DNA of 64,000 nt from Crocinitomicaceae bacterium (GTDB lineage Bacteria > Bacteroidota > Bacteroidia > Flavobacteriales_G > Salibacteraceae): NCBI GenBank assembly GCA_002713215.1, contig PAVO01000025.1, positions 1-64,000 of the forward strand, read 5' to 3'. How positions within the stretch are numbered: the stretch's first letter is position 1; each line of letters opens with the position of its first letter. Made by a program: the position numbers and the translations under genes. Below are positions 1-8,097 of the stretch, in pieces. The notes under the pieces are model-generated. The model was not told where the DNA came from. It made no database searches and saw only the letters and a program-made list of their open reading frames with translations.

Positions 1-941
1 CCATTAGTTCCTGTTTGAGTTACTTCTACTCCACACCATTGTCCAGGGCCGCCATTACCTCCATTATTAGCACCTGACCCTCCTGTTCTTGTTCCTGAAG
101 TTGTGGTTCCTGCGCCACCGCCGCCGCCGCCAATAGAAGCTCCAGCATTACCATTAGCCCCCCAGCCACCGCCAGTGCCACCGCTTCCTGAGAAACCACC
201 GCCACCGCCGCCGCCGCCGGCATTGCTCGTAGTCCAACCCCCGGCACCACCAGAACCATAGATTCCACCACCGCCACCGCCACCGGTGTAATAAGATGAT
301 CCTGCAGTTCCTGCACCTCCGGTGCCACCATTTACAGCATTAGAGTTAAACGTGACATTCGATGCGGTTAAATTTCCCTTATTGAAAATGGCACCACCCA
401 TACCGGCACCACCACCGCCACCGGCACTGGTTTGAATTCCGGTTCCACCAGTACCTCCAATGATTGCCCCATTTTTCAGAGTCAGGTCATCTAAGATTAA
501 AGTACCATTTGTGTCAACAAAAAAGAATCGGAATTTAGTGGTTGTATTTCGGTATAAAGTTGCTCCATTACCCTGAATGGTAATTTTGGATTTTATCTCC
601 GGAAGAGCATTCGGACCATATACATAGTTATTTATAGCCGTGAAATTGTATGTACAGGAAGAAGCGAGTATAATGGTATCATCGGTGCCATTTCCATTGG
701 CAGTATTGATGGCACTAATAAGACCGGAGACATTATTGCACGTAATGGTATACGAAGTACCGTAAACAAAGACAGAAGAAAATTGGGCAATTATTAAAAC
801 TAGGGTTGGAATGCCTGTCTTGAGATGAAAGTTTTGCGCCCCCCCTTTGAAAACTTGGTTCAACCCTTCAATGCACCTTCGAAATAATGTCGAAAAAACG
901 CTCAAAACCAGCATAAAGCCTATGAAAACCAATTGTTTCAA
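1..941 (-). CDS. Gly-rich parallel beta-helix surface protein, 3' part beyond the window
   Basis: An open frame runs leftwards off the window edge, so only the N-terminal part is present. After an exported N-terminus (hydrophobic stretch ending SVFVYG, then TSYTITCNN) comes a segment like the start of CSLREA/pectin-lyase-fold proteins: a cysteine, 'LISAINTANGNGTDDTIIL', then strand-turn repeats (ITIQGNGA, LILDDLTLKNG, GNLTASNVTFNSNA). Between them lie very Gly-rich loops of GGGGGGG type with G/S/T/A and few charges. Such proteins are usually secreted or surface-anchored adhesin-like beta-helices; a T9SS sorting domain may lie outside the window. The start is uncertain: in-frame TTG at 941, ATG at 914 and TTG at 863 are possible, and the 863 start would give a conventional signal peptide. 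The frame was found by translating the minus strand; plus-strand frames here are its GC-rich shadow. Confidence 0.75.
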   Translation of the reverse strand, partial: MKQLVFIGFMLVLSVFSTLFRRCIEGLNQVFKGGAQNFHLKTGIPTLVLIIAQFSSVFVYGTSYTITCNNVSGLISAINTANGNGTDDTIILASSCTYNFTAINNYVYGPNALPEIKSKITIQGNGATLYRNTTTKFRFFFVDTNGTLILDDLTLKNGAIIGGTGGTGIQTSAGGGGGAGMGGAIFNKGNLTASNVTFNSNAVNGGTGGAGTAGSSYYTGGGGGGGIYGSGGAGGWTTSNAGGGGGGGGFSGSGGTGGGWGANGNAGASIGGGGGGAGTTTSGTRTGGSGANNGGNGGPGQWCGVEVTQTGTN

Positions 942-1070
942 GTCCTTTAGTAATTAGGTTAATTTGTTAAGTATCAACAATCAAAGTGATACTTTTCAAT
1001 ATCACATTGTTAATAATACCAACATGCTAAAATAGCAAAAATTAACATCCGCGAATACAATAAATTACAA

Positions 1071-1703
1071 CTACATGCTGCTATAGTTTGGAAGTGCGGC
1101 GGAATCAAGCAAATTAATCGTTGTTGCGTAAGTATTTTGGTTGAAAACCTTCATTATTTGATCCTTATCCATCCATTTAACCTCGGTAATCCCTTCCTCC
1201 AGTTGTGGGGCCATGTTGCCTGACCTTGCTTTCATAAAAAACCAAACCGTTTTTTTCAATATTATCCTCTCTTTAAGGATATATACGTGGAATGTTTTCC
1301 AGCTTAAATCAATAATAACCTCATCAACTTTTACCCCGGTCTCTTCTTCCACTTCTCGCTTTGCAGCTTCAACGAGTTCCTCTCCTTCTTCCACCTTTCC
1401 TTTAGGCAGGTCCCACATGGAATTCCGAAATATGGTTAACAACTCGTTATTGTCATTGGTCACCAACCCGCCAGCCGCAACAACAATTCTGAACTTTGAC
1501 TTAAATTCCTTCCAGGTTTTTTTTACGGATGAAACCGGTAATACGTATGAAATTTCCCTGTCTTCTTTCAACCAACTTCTCAAGGTTTCTTCAGTTGGTA
1601 ACCGACTAATTCTTATGAGTTTCACATAATAGGGATTAAAGCGCATAAACTCTTGCTCATCTATGATTTGAAACTCCGTTCTATTGAAGAAAACTTTATA
1701 CAT
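1071..1703 (-). CDS. NUDIX hydrolase
   Basis: 210-residue protein with a full Nudix box at about residues 102-124: G, five residues, E, seven residues, then REVEEETGV, matching GX5EX7REUXEEXGU. It is preceded by 'WDLPKGKVEEG', typical of the bacterial MutT-like group that hydrolyses nucleoside diphosphate derivatives; the substrate cannot be told. The roughly 70-residue N-terminal extension before the Nudix fold is seen in Bacteroidota members next to pyrE. The frame opens with GTG at 1715, but the ATG at 1703 is preferred because it leaves 20 bp to the divergent pyrE ATG at 1724 rather than 8. The shared gap is too small for two full promoters, so each promoter must reach into the other gene. 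Confidence 0.9.
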   Translation of the reverse strand: MYKVFFNRTEFQIIDEQEFMRFNPYYVKLIRISRLPTEETLRSWLKEDREISYVLPVSSVKKTWKEFKSKFRIVVAAGGLVTNDNNELLTIFRNSMWDLPKGKVEEGEELVEAAKREVEEETGVKVDEVIIDLSWKTFHVYILKERIILKKTVWFFMKARSGNMAPQLEEGITEVKWMDKDQIMKVFNQNTYATTINLLDSAALPNYSSM

Positions 1704-1723
1704 TCGCCTGCTCACTTATCTCT

Positions 1724-2365
1724 ATGTATTCTATTAACGATACGGCACTCAATGTAAGCGAATACCTGCTACAAATTAAGGCAATTGTTCTACAGCCCGC
1801 TAACCCTTTTACCTGGGCAAGTGGAATTAAAAGCCCGATTTATTGCGATAATCGTAAAATCCTTTCCTATCCAATTGTTCGAACTTTTATTCGGCAAGAA
1901 ATGGTAAAGGCTCTAGAAGAGAATTACGGAACCCCCGATGTTATAGCAGGTGTTGCAACAGGAGGAATTGCAATTGGTGCACTGGTTGCCCAGGAGTTAG
2001 GACTCCCGTTTGTGTATATCAGAAGTAAGCCAAAAGGTCACGGATTGAGCAATCAAATTGAAGGGGTAATTGAAAAAGGACAAAGCGTAATCGTTATTGA
2101 AGATTTAATCTCCACCGGTAAAAGTTCATTGCAAGCCGTAGATGTATTAAGGGATAAAGGATGTTCCATAAAAGGCATGATTGCTATTTTTTCCTATGGT
2201 TTGGATGTTGCTGAAAAGAATTTCAAAAAAGCAATTTGCCCCCTGGTTACGCTGAGTAGTTATGATGCAATGCTTCAAAAGGCGGTTGACTCCAATTACG
2301 TTTCCCACGGCGATTTAAAGACCTTAAAGGCCTGGAAAACAGACCCTGAAAATTGGGCTAAATAA
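1724..2365 (+). CDS. pyrE: Orotate phosphoribosyltransferase
   Basis: 213 residues, normal length for OPRTase, which joins orotate to PRPP to give orotidine monophosphate in de novo pyrimidine synthesis in the cytoplasm. The PRPP-binding signature 'VIVIEDLISTGKSS' lies at about residues 122-135. The N-terminal 'WASGIKSPIYCDNR' and the flexible catalytic loop 'YIRSKPKGHGLSNQIEG' (about 98-113) are both family hallmarks. It starts the rightward pair pyrE-SRPBCC (6 bp apart) and is divergent from the NUDIX gene. No uracil-responsive attenuator was seen in the short leader. Confidence 0.97.
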   Translation: MYSINDTALNVSEYLLQIKAIVLQPANPFTWASGIKSPIYCDNRKILSYPIVRTFIRQEMVKALEENYGTPDVIAGVATGGIAIGALVAQELGLPFVYIRSKPKGHGLSNQIEGVIEKGQSVIVIEDLISTGKSSLQAVDVLRDKGCSIKGMIAIFSYGLDVAEKNFKKAICPLVTLSSYDAMLQKAVDSNYVSHGDLKTLKAWKTDPENWAK

Positions 2366-2371
2366 GATACA

Positions 2372-2773
2372 ATGGCAGAGATTAAAAGCGACGAATTCAA
2401 AGTACAGGCTGGAGCAAATCAGGTTCAGGAATTCCTGAGCGACATGAACAACCTGAAAGAGTTGATGGCCAGTGATAAAATTCAAAATTGGGAGAGTGAT
2501 ACAGATACGTGCTCTTTTACTATCAAAGGCCTTTCCGGTATTGGAATGAGGAGAGACAATGTTGTTCCCGGTGAACAAATTAACATCGTATCTCACGGAA
2601 AAAATCCATTTGACTTTACCCTAAATATTGACCTTAATGATGAAGGTGAATCTTCATCCGTTCAGCTCACTTTTGATGGAAACATGAATTTTATGATTCA
2701 AACCATGGCAAGTGGACCATTGAAGAACCTGTTTAACATGATGGGTGAACAACTGGTGAAAAAATTTAGCTAG
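2372..2773 (+). CDS. SRPBCC-fold (START-like) protein
   Basis: 133-residue soluble protein without signal peptide, all-beta plus C-terminal helix pattern of the SRPBCC/polyketide-cyclase superfamily that binds hydrophobic ligands. The run from 'FKVQAGANQVQEFLSDMNNL' to the amphipathic end 'MGEQLVKKF' matches the short Bacteroidota family that regularly follows pyrE. Start is 6 bp after the pyrE stop, so the two are probably cotranscribed. The 3' end overlaps the convergent birA gene by 8 bp. No catalytic residues can be assigned; ligand and role are unknown. Confidence 0.8.
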   Translation: MAEIKSDEFKVQAGANQVQEFLSDMNNLKELMASDKIQNWESDTDTCSFTIKGLSGIGMRRDNVVPGEQINIVSHGKNPFDFTLNIDLNDEGESSSVQLTFDGNMNFMIQTMASGPLKNLFNMMGEQLVKKFS

Positions 2774-3512
2774 TTAAGCCCTGCCATTCAATCTCCTTGA
2801 AATCAAAATCAAGGATTTCACCATTCTTTTCAATTTGAATTTTTCCCGAAGGTTGAATATTGATAACCCTTCCATTCCATTCTGAATCAGCATCCCTCAA
2901 AGGAACCAAATTCTTGTAACCATAAAGCTTTTTAAGGTACAACTCGCTTAGCACCTGCTTCCGTTTTTCAAAAATTAATGAATCGTTACTTAGCTGATTA
3001 ACAAGATTTTTCAGTATATCTTTAACTTCAATCGAATCTCCGAGCTCGTTTTTTAAAGACGTGGAATTTAAATCTTTGGGAAAATCGTTCGCATTAATTC
3101 CAATACCAATAATGGTTTCTGAGATGCGCCCACCTGCTACGGTATTTTCCACCAAAATTCCACAAACCTTCTTTCGGCCAATGAGGATATCATTGGGCCA
3201 TTTTATCAAAACATCTTTTATTCCAAATGACTCCAACATGTGGGCAACAGAAAAAGAAACCCATTCATTGATAAAAAAAGCCTGATTGGCGTTTAGTGAG
3301 ATTGGGCGATAATAGACCGAGCACAACAAGTTTTTTCCGGAAACAGACCGCCAGGTATTGCCCCTTTGTCCTTTACCATTGGTTTGATAATCAGCATAAA
3401 CCGCTGTCCAATTATTTAACTGCCTGGATTTGGATAATTCACGCAAAAATCGGTTGGTAGAATCAACTGAATTCAGATGGATGAATTCGCCCAAATCGGC
3501 TTTATTGCTCAT
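2766..3512 (-). CDS. birA: Biotin--[acetyl-CoA-carboxylase] ligase, catalytic domain only
   Basis: 248 residues. It activates biotin with ATP and attaches it to the carrier domain of biotin-dependent carboxylases. Seen: the biotinoyl-AMP loop 'GKGQRGNTW' (about 46-54), 'KWPND' (104-108) and 'KKVCGILVE' with the catalytic lysine (about 114-122), followed by a short C-terminal SH3-like domain. There is no N-terminal helix-turn-helix, so this is a class I ligase without repressor function. It runs against the SRPBCC gene with an 8-bp 3' overlap and is divergent from rsfS, whose promoter lies just upstream. Confidence 0.95.
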   Translation of the reverse strand: MSNKADLGEFIHLNSVDSTNRFLRELSKSRQLNNWTAVYADYQTNGKGQRGNTWRSVSGKNLLCSVYYRPISLNANQAFFINEWVSFSVAHMLESFGIKDVLIKWPNDILIGRKKVCGILVENTVAGGRISETIIGIGINANDFPKDLNSTSLKNELGDSIEVKDILKNLVNQLSNDSLIFEKRKQVLSELYLKKLYGYKNLVPLRDADSEWNGRVINIQPSGKIQIEKNGEILDFDFKEIEWQGLTS

Positions 3513-3566
3513 AGATTCCTATAAATTGTGTTAAATACTTCGAGACGATCGATTGTCCGTTTCATT

Positions 3567-3600
3567 TTGAAAAGGCAGCCTTCAATTTTCCTTACTTTTG
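3567..3600 (+). promoter_or_regulatory. Bacteroidota-type promoter of rsfS
   Basis: TTG at 3567-3569, 23 nt, then TACTTTTG at 3593-3600, a perfect TAnnTTTG -7 element. The ATG at 3618 follows about 17 nt later. The box lies inside the longest possible reading frame from 3528, which argues for the internal start at 3618. Confidence 0.7.
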
Positions 3601-3617
3601 CAAACCTAAAATTAACA

Positions 3618-3995
3618 ATGTCTGATAGTACCGAAACAATAAGTTCAGAATTACTGTGCGACGTAATTGTCAAAGGTATAGAAGAACTAAAAGGCGAAAG
3701 AATTACCATTCTTGATCTCAGAGAAGTTGAAAGTGCTGTCTGTGATTTTTTTGTCATTTGTGAAGGTAGTTCTGACACACAAATCAAATCAATTGCGAAC
3801 TCGATCGTTAAGGAGACAAGAAACAACATTTCTGAACGCCCATGGCATATTGAAGGAATGGAAAATTGCGAATGGGTTCTTATTGATTATGCCAATGTAG
3901 TAGTTCATATTTTTATCAAAGAAAAAAGAGAATTCTTCAGCCTGGAAGACCTTTGGGCTGATGCGAAAATAACTCAATTAGATTCTGCTCAATAA
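3618..3995 (+). CDS. rsfS: Ribosome silencing factor RsfS (Iojap family)
   Basis: 125 residues from ATG 3618. RsfS binds ribosomal protein uL14 on the 50S subunit and blocks subunit joining during starvation. The Iojap fold is recognisable from 'ITILDLREVESAVCDFFVICEGSSDTQ', the 'PWHIEGMENCEWVLIDYANVVVHIF' block and 'YWL/DLW'-type end 'FFSLEDLWADAK'. The frame stays open back to ATG 3528, but a promoter -7 box at 3593-3600 and the family's normal N-terminus support 3618. It sits 16 bp before ftsH, the common flavobacterial order birA, rsfS, ftsH. Confidence 0.95.
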   Translation: MSDSTETISSELLCDVIVKGIEELKGERITILDLREVESAVCDFFVICEGSSDTQIKSIANSIVKETRNNISERPWHIEGMENCEWVLIDYANVVVHIFIKEKREFFSLEDLWADAKITQLDSAQ

Positions 3996-4011
3996 TTATT
4001 GATTCCATAGC

Positions 4012-6153
4012 ATGAGTGAAAACAAACAAAAAGCCCCTGGCAATAAAAGACCGCCTCTGAAGAAGCCCAAGAAAACAGGGAATAATTTCAATTTTTATTG
4101 GATTTATGCCATTATCGGGGTTTTTCTGATCGGTAACATCCTGTTTAGTTATGGTCCTTCACAACCAACTATCAACCCCATTGAATTACAACGTATGGTT
4201 GATAACAATGATGTTAGAAAAATCATCATTATCAATAAGGAGACAGCAAAGATTTATTTGAGTCCGGAAGCCCTGCAAAAAGAAGAATACAAGCAGAAAA
4301 TAAAAGACGGGCTACTGGGCAAATCGGGCCAAACCGGACCGCACTTTGAAATGTACATTGGTACACCTGAACAATTTGGAGAATTACTTGCTAAATGGAG
4401 CCAGGAGAAAGACCTGACCTATGAATACCGCACCGAAAAAAATTGGGGCGAAGGTATTTTAGGCTGGCTTCTCCCTATTGCAATTATGGTTGGTATCTGG
4501 CTTTTCATTCTTCGAAGAATGGGAGGTGGCGGTGGCCCCGGGGGGCAAATTTTTAACATTGGAAAATCGAAAGCAAAACTCTTTGACGAAAACGACAGTG
4601 TAAAAATTACCTTCGACGATGTTGCCGGACAAGAAGAAGCTAAAGAGGAAGTAAAAGAAATTGTAGACTTTCTTCAAAACCCAAAACGGTATACTAATCT
4701 GGGTGCAAGAATTCCCAAAGGGGCACTTCTGGTAGGCGCTCCCGGTACGGGTAAAACACTTTTGGCTAAAGCCGTTGCTGGTGAAGCACAGGTTCCCTTC
4801 TTCTCATTATCGGGTTCCGATTTTGTTGAAATGTTTGTAGGTGTTGGTGCTTCCAGGGTGCGTGACCTGTTTAAACAAGCGAAGGAAAAATCTCCTTCCA
4901 TTATTTTCATTGACGAAATTGATGCAATTGGTAGAGCCAGGGGTAAAAACCCAATGCAAGGTTCAAACGATGAACGAGAAAACACGCTGAATCAATTGCT
5001 TACCGAAATGGATGGTTTTGGAAGCAACACCGGTGTAATTATTCTGGCTGCTACCAACCGGGCCGATGTATTGGATAAGGCTTTGTTAAGACCGGGTCGA
5101 TTCGATCGACAAATTATTGTGGACATGCCCGATTTACATGGAAGAAAAGCCATTTTCGAGGTACACTTAAAACCAATTAAGATTGATGATTCTATCAACG
5201 TAGATCTGTTGGCAAGGCAAACCCCTGGATTCTCTGGCGCTGACATTGCCAACGTTTGTAATGAAGCCGCCCTTATTGCAGCCAGAAAAAACAATAAAAA
5301 TGTTGGTAAGCAAGATTTTATTGATGCAGTAGATCGGGTTATTGCCGGTCTGGAGAAAAAGAATAAAATCATTACTCCAAGGGAAAAGAAAACCATTGCT
5401 TTTCACGAAGCAGGACACGCTACGGTCAGCTGGTTATTGGAGCATGCTTCTCCGTTGGTAAAAGTGACTATCGTTCCTCGTGGAAGATCACTGGGTGCTG
5501 CCTGGTACCTACCCGATGAAAGGCAAATTACTACGGAAGAACAAATGCGCGACGAAGTGATGGCGGCACTTGGTGGTAGGGCTTCTGAGCAAATCACTTT
5601 CAATAAAATAAGTACTGGTGCATTGAGCGACCTGGAGAAGGTTACCAAACAGGTGTATAGCATGGTGGTGTACTATGGACTTAACAAAAAAATCGGAAAC
5701 ATTTCTTACTACGATTCTTCCGGTCAGAGCGAATACTCCTTTCAAAAACCATATTCGGATAAAACGGCCGAACTGATTGACATGGAGGTAAGTAACTATG
5801 TTGAAAAGGCTTATGTTGATACGGTTAACCTTCTTTCCAAACACAAGGATAAGCTCGAACAGGTAGCAAACCTGTTGCTGGAAAAAGAGGTGATTTTCAA
5901 AGAGGACATGGAGACCATTTTTGGTAAACGAACTTTTGAACGAGACCTGGAAAGAGAACAAGAAGAAAAGGACGTTCAGGAAAAGAGAAACAACGACAAA
6001 ATCAAAGCCAAGGCTGCTAAAGAAAAGGCTAAAAAGGAATTGGAAGAAAAACAAAAAGCCACACTTAACGGCCAGGTCAAGCCCGCTGATCCAAAAAATG
6101 ATTCGACTGTGGACAACAAACCGGAAGAATCTGCTCCTGAGAAAAAGGAATAA
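4012..6153 (+). CDS. ftsH: ATP-dependent zinc metalloprotease FtsH
   Basis: 713 residues, membrane-anchored AAA+ protease that degrades misfolded or regulatory membrane and soluble proteins. Order: Lys/Pro-rich N-tail, transmembrane helix about 29-47, periplasmic FtsH-extracellular domain, second helix about 149-168, Gly-rich linker, AAA domain with Walker A GAPGTGKT (242-249), Walker B FIDEID (299-304), arginine-finger region PGRFDR (361-366), then peptidase M41 with zinc motif HEAGH (465-469) and the downstream Asp ligand in '[10 protein letters not shown]'. The '[11 protein letters not shown]' variant is typical of Bacteroidota. The last about 80 residues are a Lys/Glu-rich coiled-coil-like tail, longer than in E. 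coli FtsH. Starts 16 bp after rsfS. Confidence 0.97.
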   Translation: MSENKQKAPGNKRPPLKKPKKTGNNFNFYWIYAIIGVFLIGNILFSYGPSQPTINPIELQRMVDNNDVRKIIIINKETAKIYLSPEALQKEEYKQKIKDGLLGKSGQTGPHFEMYIGTPEQFGELLAKWSQEKDLTYEYRTEKNWGEGILGWLLPIAIMVGIWLFILRRMGGGGGPGGQIFNIGKSKAKLFDENDSVKITFDDVAGQEEAKEEVKEIVDFLQNPKRYTNLGARIPKGALLVGAPGTGKTLLAKAVAGEAQVPFFSLSGSDFVEMFVGVGASRVRDLFKQAKEKSPSIIFIDEIDAIGRARGKNPMQGSNDERENTLNQLLTEMDGFGSNTGVIILAATNRADVLDKALLRPGRFDRQIIVDMPDLHGRKAIFEVHLKPIKIDDSINVDLLARQTPGFSGADIANVCNEAALIAARKNNKNVGKQDFIDAVDRVIAGLEKKNKIITPREKKTIAFHEAGHATVSWLLEHASPLVKVTIVPRGRSLGAAWYLPDERQITTEEQMRDEVMAALGGRASEQITFNKISTGALSDLEKVTKQVYSMVVYYGLNKKIGNISYYDSSGQSEYSFQKPYSDKTAELIDMEVSNYVEKAYVDTVNLLSKHKDKLEQVANLLLEKEVIFKEDMETIFGKRTFERDLEREQEEKDVQEKRNNDKIKAKAAKEKAKKELEEKQKATLNGQVKPADPKNDSTVDNKPEESAPEKKE

Positions 6154-6174
6154 TTATTTTTGAACTCCTTGCTT

Positions 6175-6390
6175 ATGGAGTTGGATTGGGTAAAAGTATG
6201 TGAAGTTCCAAGCTTATTGGAAGCCAAAATTGTACGGAATAAGTTGTTGGAAAATGAAATCCCTTCAACTGAAATCAACAAACAGGACTCCATGCACATC
6301 CACCTCAACCACTCAGGTTCCATTGAAATCTACGTGGCCAAGGACAATGCGTTTAAGGCTGTTCAACTTCTAAATTCAGGAGACCATTAG
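6175..6390 (+). CDS. DUF2007 small protein
   Basis: 71-residue protein with the DUF2007 ('putative signal transducing protein') pattern: 'WVKVCEVPSLLEAKIVRNKLLENEIPS' followed by 'IEIYVAKDNAFKAVQLL'. Family members are small alpha/beta proteins sometimes described as PII-like; no activity is established. The frame could begin with TTG at 6160, but ATG 6175 begins right at the conserved part. It lies between ftsH (21 bp) and cdsA (1 bp), so it is inside the ftsH-cdsA operon. Confidence 0.75.
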   Translation: MELDWVKVCEVPSLLEAKIVRNKLLENEIPSTEINKQDSMHIHLNHSGSIEIYVAKDNAFKAVQLLNSGDH

Positions 6391-6391
6391 C

Positions 6392-7234
6392 ATGATGAGT
6401 GATTTTTCACAAAGGCTTGCTACCGGCATTCTTTTTTTCATAGTAATCATTGGAGGTTCTATCTACTCTCCCCTTTCGTTTGGTGCTATTTGGTTACTTG
6501 CGGCTTTACTTGGTCAAATCGAGTTCTATCGGTTAATTAAAAAATCAGGGGGAAATCCACAGTTCTTTGGAGGCGTTATTATTGGTTTCACCCTATTCGT
6601 CACCAACTTTGTGTACGTTCAATCCGAATTCGAAAAATGGTATTGGTTGTTGCTGAATATTCCACTGATTTACCTGGTGTTCTTGTTCGAGGTATATCGA
6701 AAAAACAGCAATCCCTTTTATAATATTTCATATACCCTGGTTGGCGTTATATACATTGCACTGCCCTTTACCTTGCTCAATTACATAGTAGTTGACATCC
6801 AGAATTTACCTGCCTATGAATTCAGGCCCTGGGTGCTTATAGGAATGATTATGACCCTATGGGCCAACGACAGCTGGGCCTATATTTGGGGTTCCTGGCT
6901 TGGAAAGAATAAACTGTTTCCTTCCATATCTCCGGGAAAATCGTGGGAAGGGTTTATTGGTGGTTACATCAGTTGCTTGCTCTGGTCATGGCTAATGAGT
7001 GTATTTATTGAAGATATTACGCTGATAGACTGGCTGGTTATCGCAAGTATTCTTTCATTGGTTGGAACATTGGGCGATCTTGTAGAATCTAAACTTAAGA
7101 GAAGTTTGGGCATTAAGGATTCAGGTAATCTATTGCCTGGCCACGGAGGAATTCTCGATCGTTTTGATGCATTAATAATGTCTATTCCATTTGTACTGGT
7201 TTACCTGTATATAAAATACTGGGCATTCGTTTAA
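6392..7234 (+). CDS. cdsA: Phosphatidate cytidylyltransferase
   Basis: 280 residues, integral membrane enzyme making CDP-diacylglycerol from phosphatidate and CTP, the branch-point for phospholipids. About seven to eight hydrophobic helices are visible, and the C-terminal CdsA signature is intact: 'GTLGDLVESKLKRSLGIKD' followed by 'LPGHGGILDRFDAL' (about residues 225-262). The start may be ATG 6392 or the adjacent ATG 6395. It follows DUF2007 with 1 bp spacing and is followed after 29 bp by psd, the next step of phosphatidylethanolamine synthesis. Confidence 0.95.
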   Translation: MMSDFSQRLATGILFFIVIIGGSIYSPLSFGAIWLLAALLGQIEFYRLIKKSGGNPQFFGGVIIGFTLFVTNFVYVQSEFEKWYWLLLNIPLIYLVFLFEVYRKNSNPFYNISYTLVGVIYIALPFTLLNYIVVDIQNLPAYEFRPWVLIGMIMTLWANDSWAYIWGSWLGKNKLFPSISPGKSWEGFIGGYISCLLWSWLMSVFIEDITLIDWLVIASILSLVGTLGDLVESKLKRSLGIKDSGNLLPGHGGILDRFDALIMSIPFVLVYLYIKYWAFV

Positions 7235-7251
7235 AAAATTACTGAATAATA

Positions 7252-7259
7252 TACTTTTG
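7252..7259 (+). promoter_or_regulatory. -7 box TACTTTTG directly before psd
   Basis: TACTTTTG ends 4 nt before the psd ATG (7264). If used, transcription would start at or within a few bases of the start codon. No clear -33 TTG at the expected distance; psd may also be read through from cdsA. Confidence 0.45.
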
Positions 7260-7263
7260 GCCC

Positions 7264-7920
7264 ATGACAATTCATAAAGAAGGAACTGCTTCTATCGTTA
7301 TTTCGATCTTCTCCTTGTTTATTTTCAACTTGCTTATTCAGCCATTTGTAAAACCCTATCCTTCCCTGGTTATTTTCTTTTGGATTGTTTCCTTCCTGCT
7401 GGTTCTTATTGTCATTCAGTTTTTTAGACTCCCCAGTCGAACAGTAAATCCGGATGACAACATTGTTCTGTCACCGGCAGACGGAACCGTTGTGGTTATT
7501 GAAGAAGTTGAGGAAACGGAATACTACAACGACAAACGAATCCAGGTTTCCATTTTTATGTCTCCGTTAAATGTTCACTGCAATTGGTCGCCCATTTCAG
7601 GGGTTACCAAATATGTAAAGTACCATCCCGGTAAATTTCTATTGGCCTGGAATCCAAAGTCATCAACGGACAATGAACGAACAACCTTTGTTTTTGAAAA
7701 TTCTAAGGCATCGGTTTTGGTCCGCCAAATTGCCGGTTTTTTAGCCAGAAGAATTTGTTATTACCCTGAACAGGATGATAAGATAGAACAAGGAGATCAA
7801 ATTGGTTTTATCAAATTTGGATCGAGGGTAGATTTGCTCCTTCCACTTAACGCTAACATTAATGTTTCTTTGAACCAAAAAGTGACCGGACAACAGACCA
7901 CAATTGCCACTTTCAGCTAA
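7264..7920 (+). CDS. psd: Phosphatidylserine decarboxylase (short proenzyme form)
   Basis: 218 residues. It decarboxylates phosphatidylserine to phosphatidylethanolamine. Two N-terminal hydrophobic segments (about 10-30 and 35-54) anchor it; then 'LSPADGTV' with the conserved Asp (about 73), 'NVHCNWSP' with the His (about 105), and near the C-terminus 'IKFGSRVDLLLP', where G186-S187 is the predicted self-cleavage site that makes the pyruvoyl group. This GS form is the short PSD-B-like type. It lies 29 bp after cdsA in the same direction, so phospholipid head-group synthesis is grouped. Confidence 0.93.
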   Translation: MTIHKEGTASIVISIFSLFIFNLLIQPFVKPYPSLVIFFWIVSFLLVLIVIQFFRLPSRTVNPDDNIVLSPADGTVVVIEEVEETEYYNDKRIQVSIFMSPLNVHCNWSPISGVTKYVKYHPGKFLLAWNPKSSTDNERTTFVFENSKASVLVRQIAGFLARRICYYPEQDDKIEQGDQIGFIKFGSRVDLLLPLNANINVSLNQKVTGQQTTIATFS

Positions 7921-8097
7921 GTAAAGCAAGCCAATAATTTGAAAGTTTTTTAGATTGCTTAACAGTTTTGAGCTGTTAATGACTTGTTAAGGCAGACTAC
8001 AAAACAGAATTGAACCCGCATCTTTGGTTGACATTTTTTAAATAATAACGAGGGGCTATTTTTATACATTTACCGCCGTTTTAAAGACCGTTTTCTT

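Noticed and set aside
26-331. Plus-strand 101-residue frame rich in Val/Ala/Glu
   Set aside because: It is the antisense shadow of the Gly-rich minus-strand gene; its composition is explained by the complement of GGN codons.
5509-6054. 181-residue Phe/Leu-rich minus-strand frame inside ftsH
   Set aside because: Antisense of the Lys/Glu-rich ftsH tail; no promoter, no family features.
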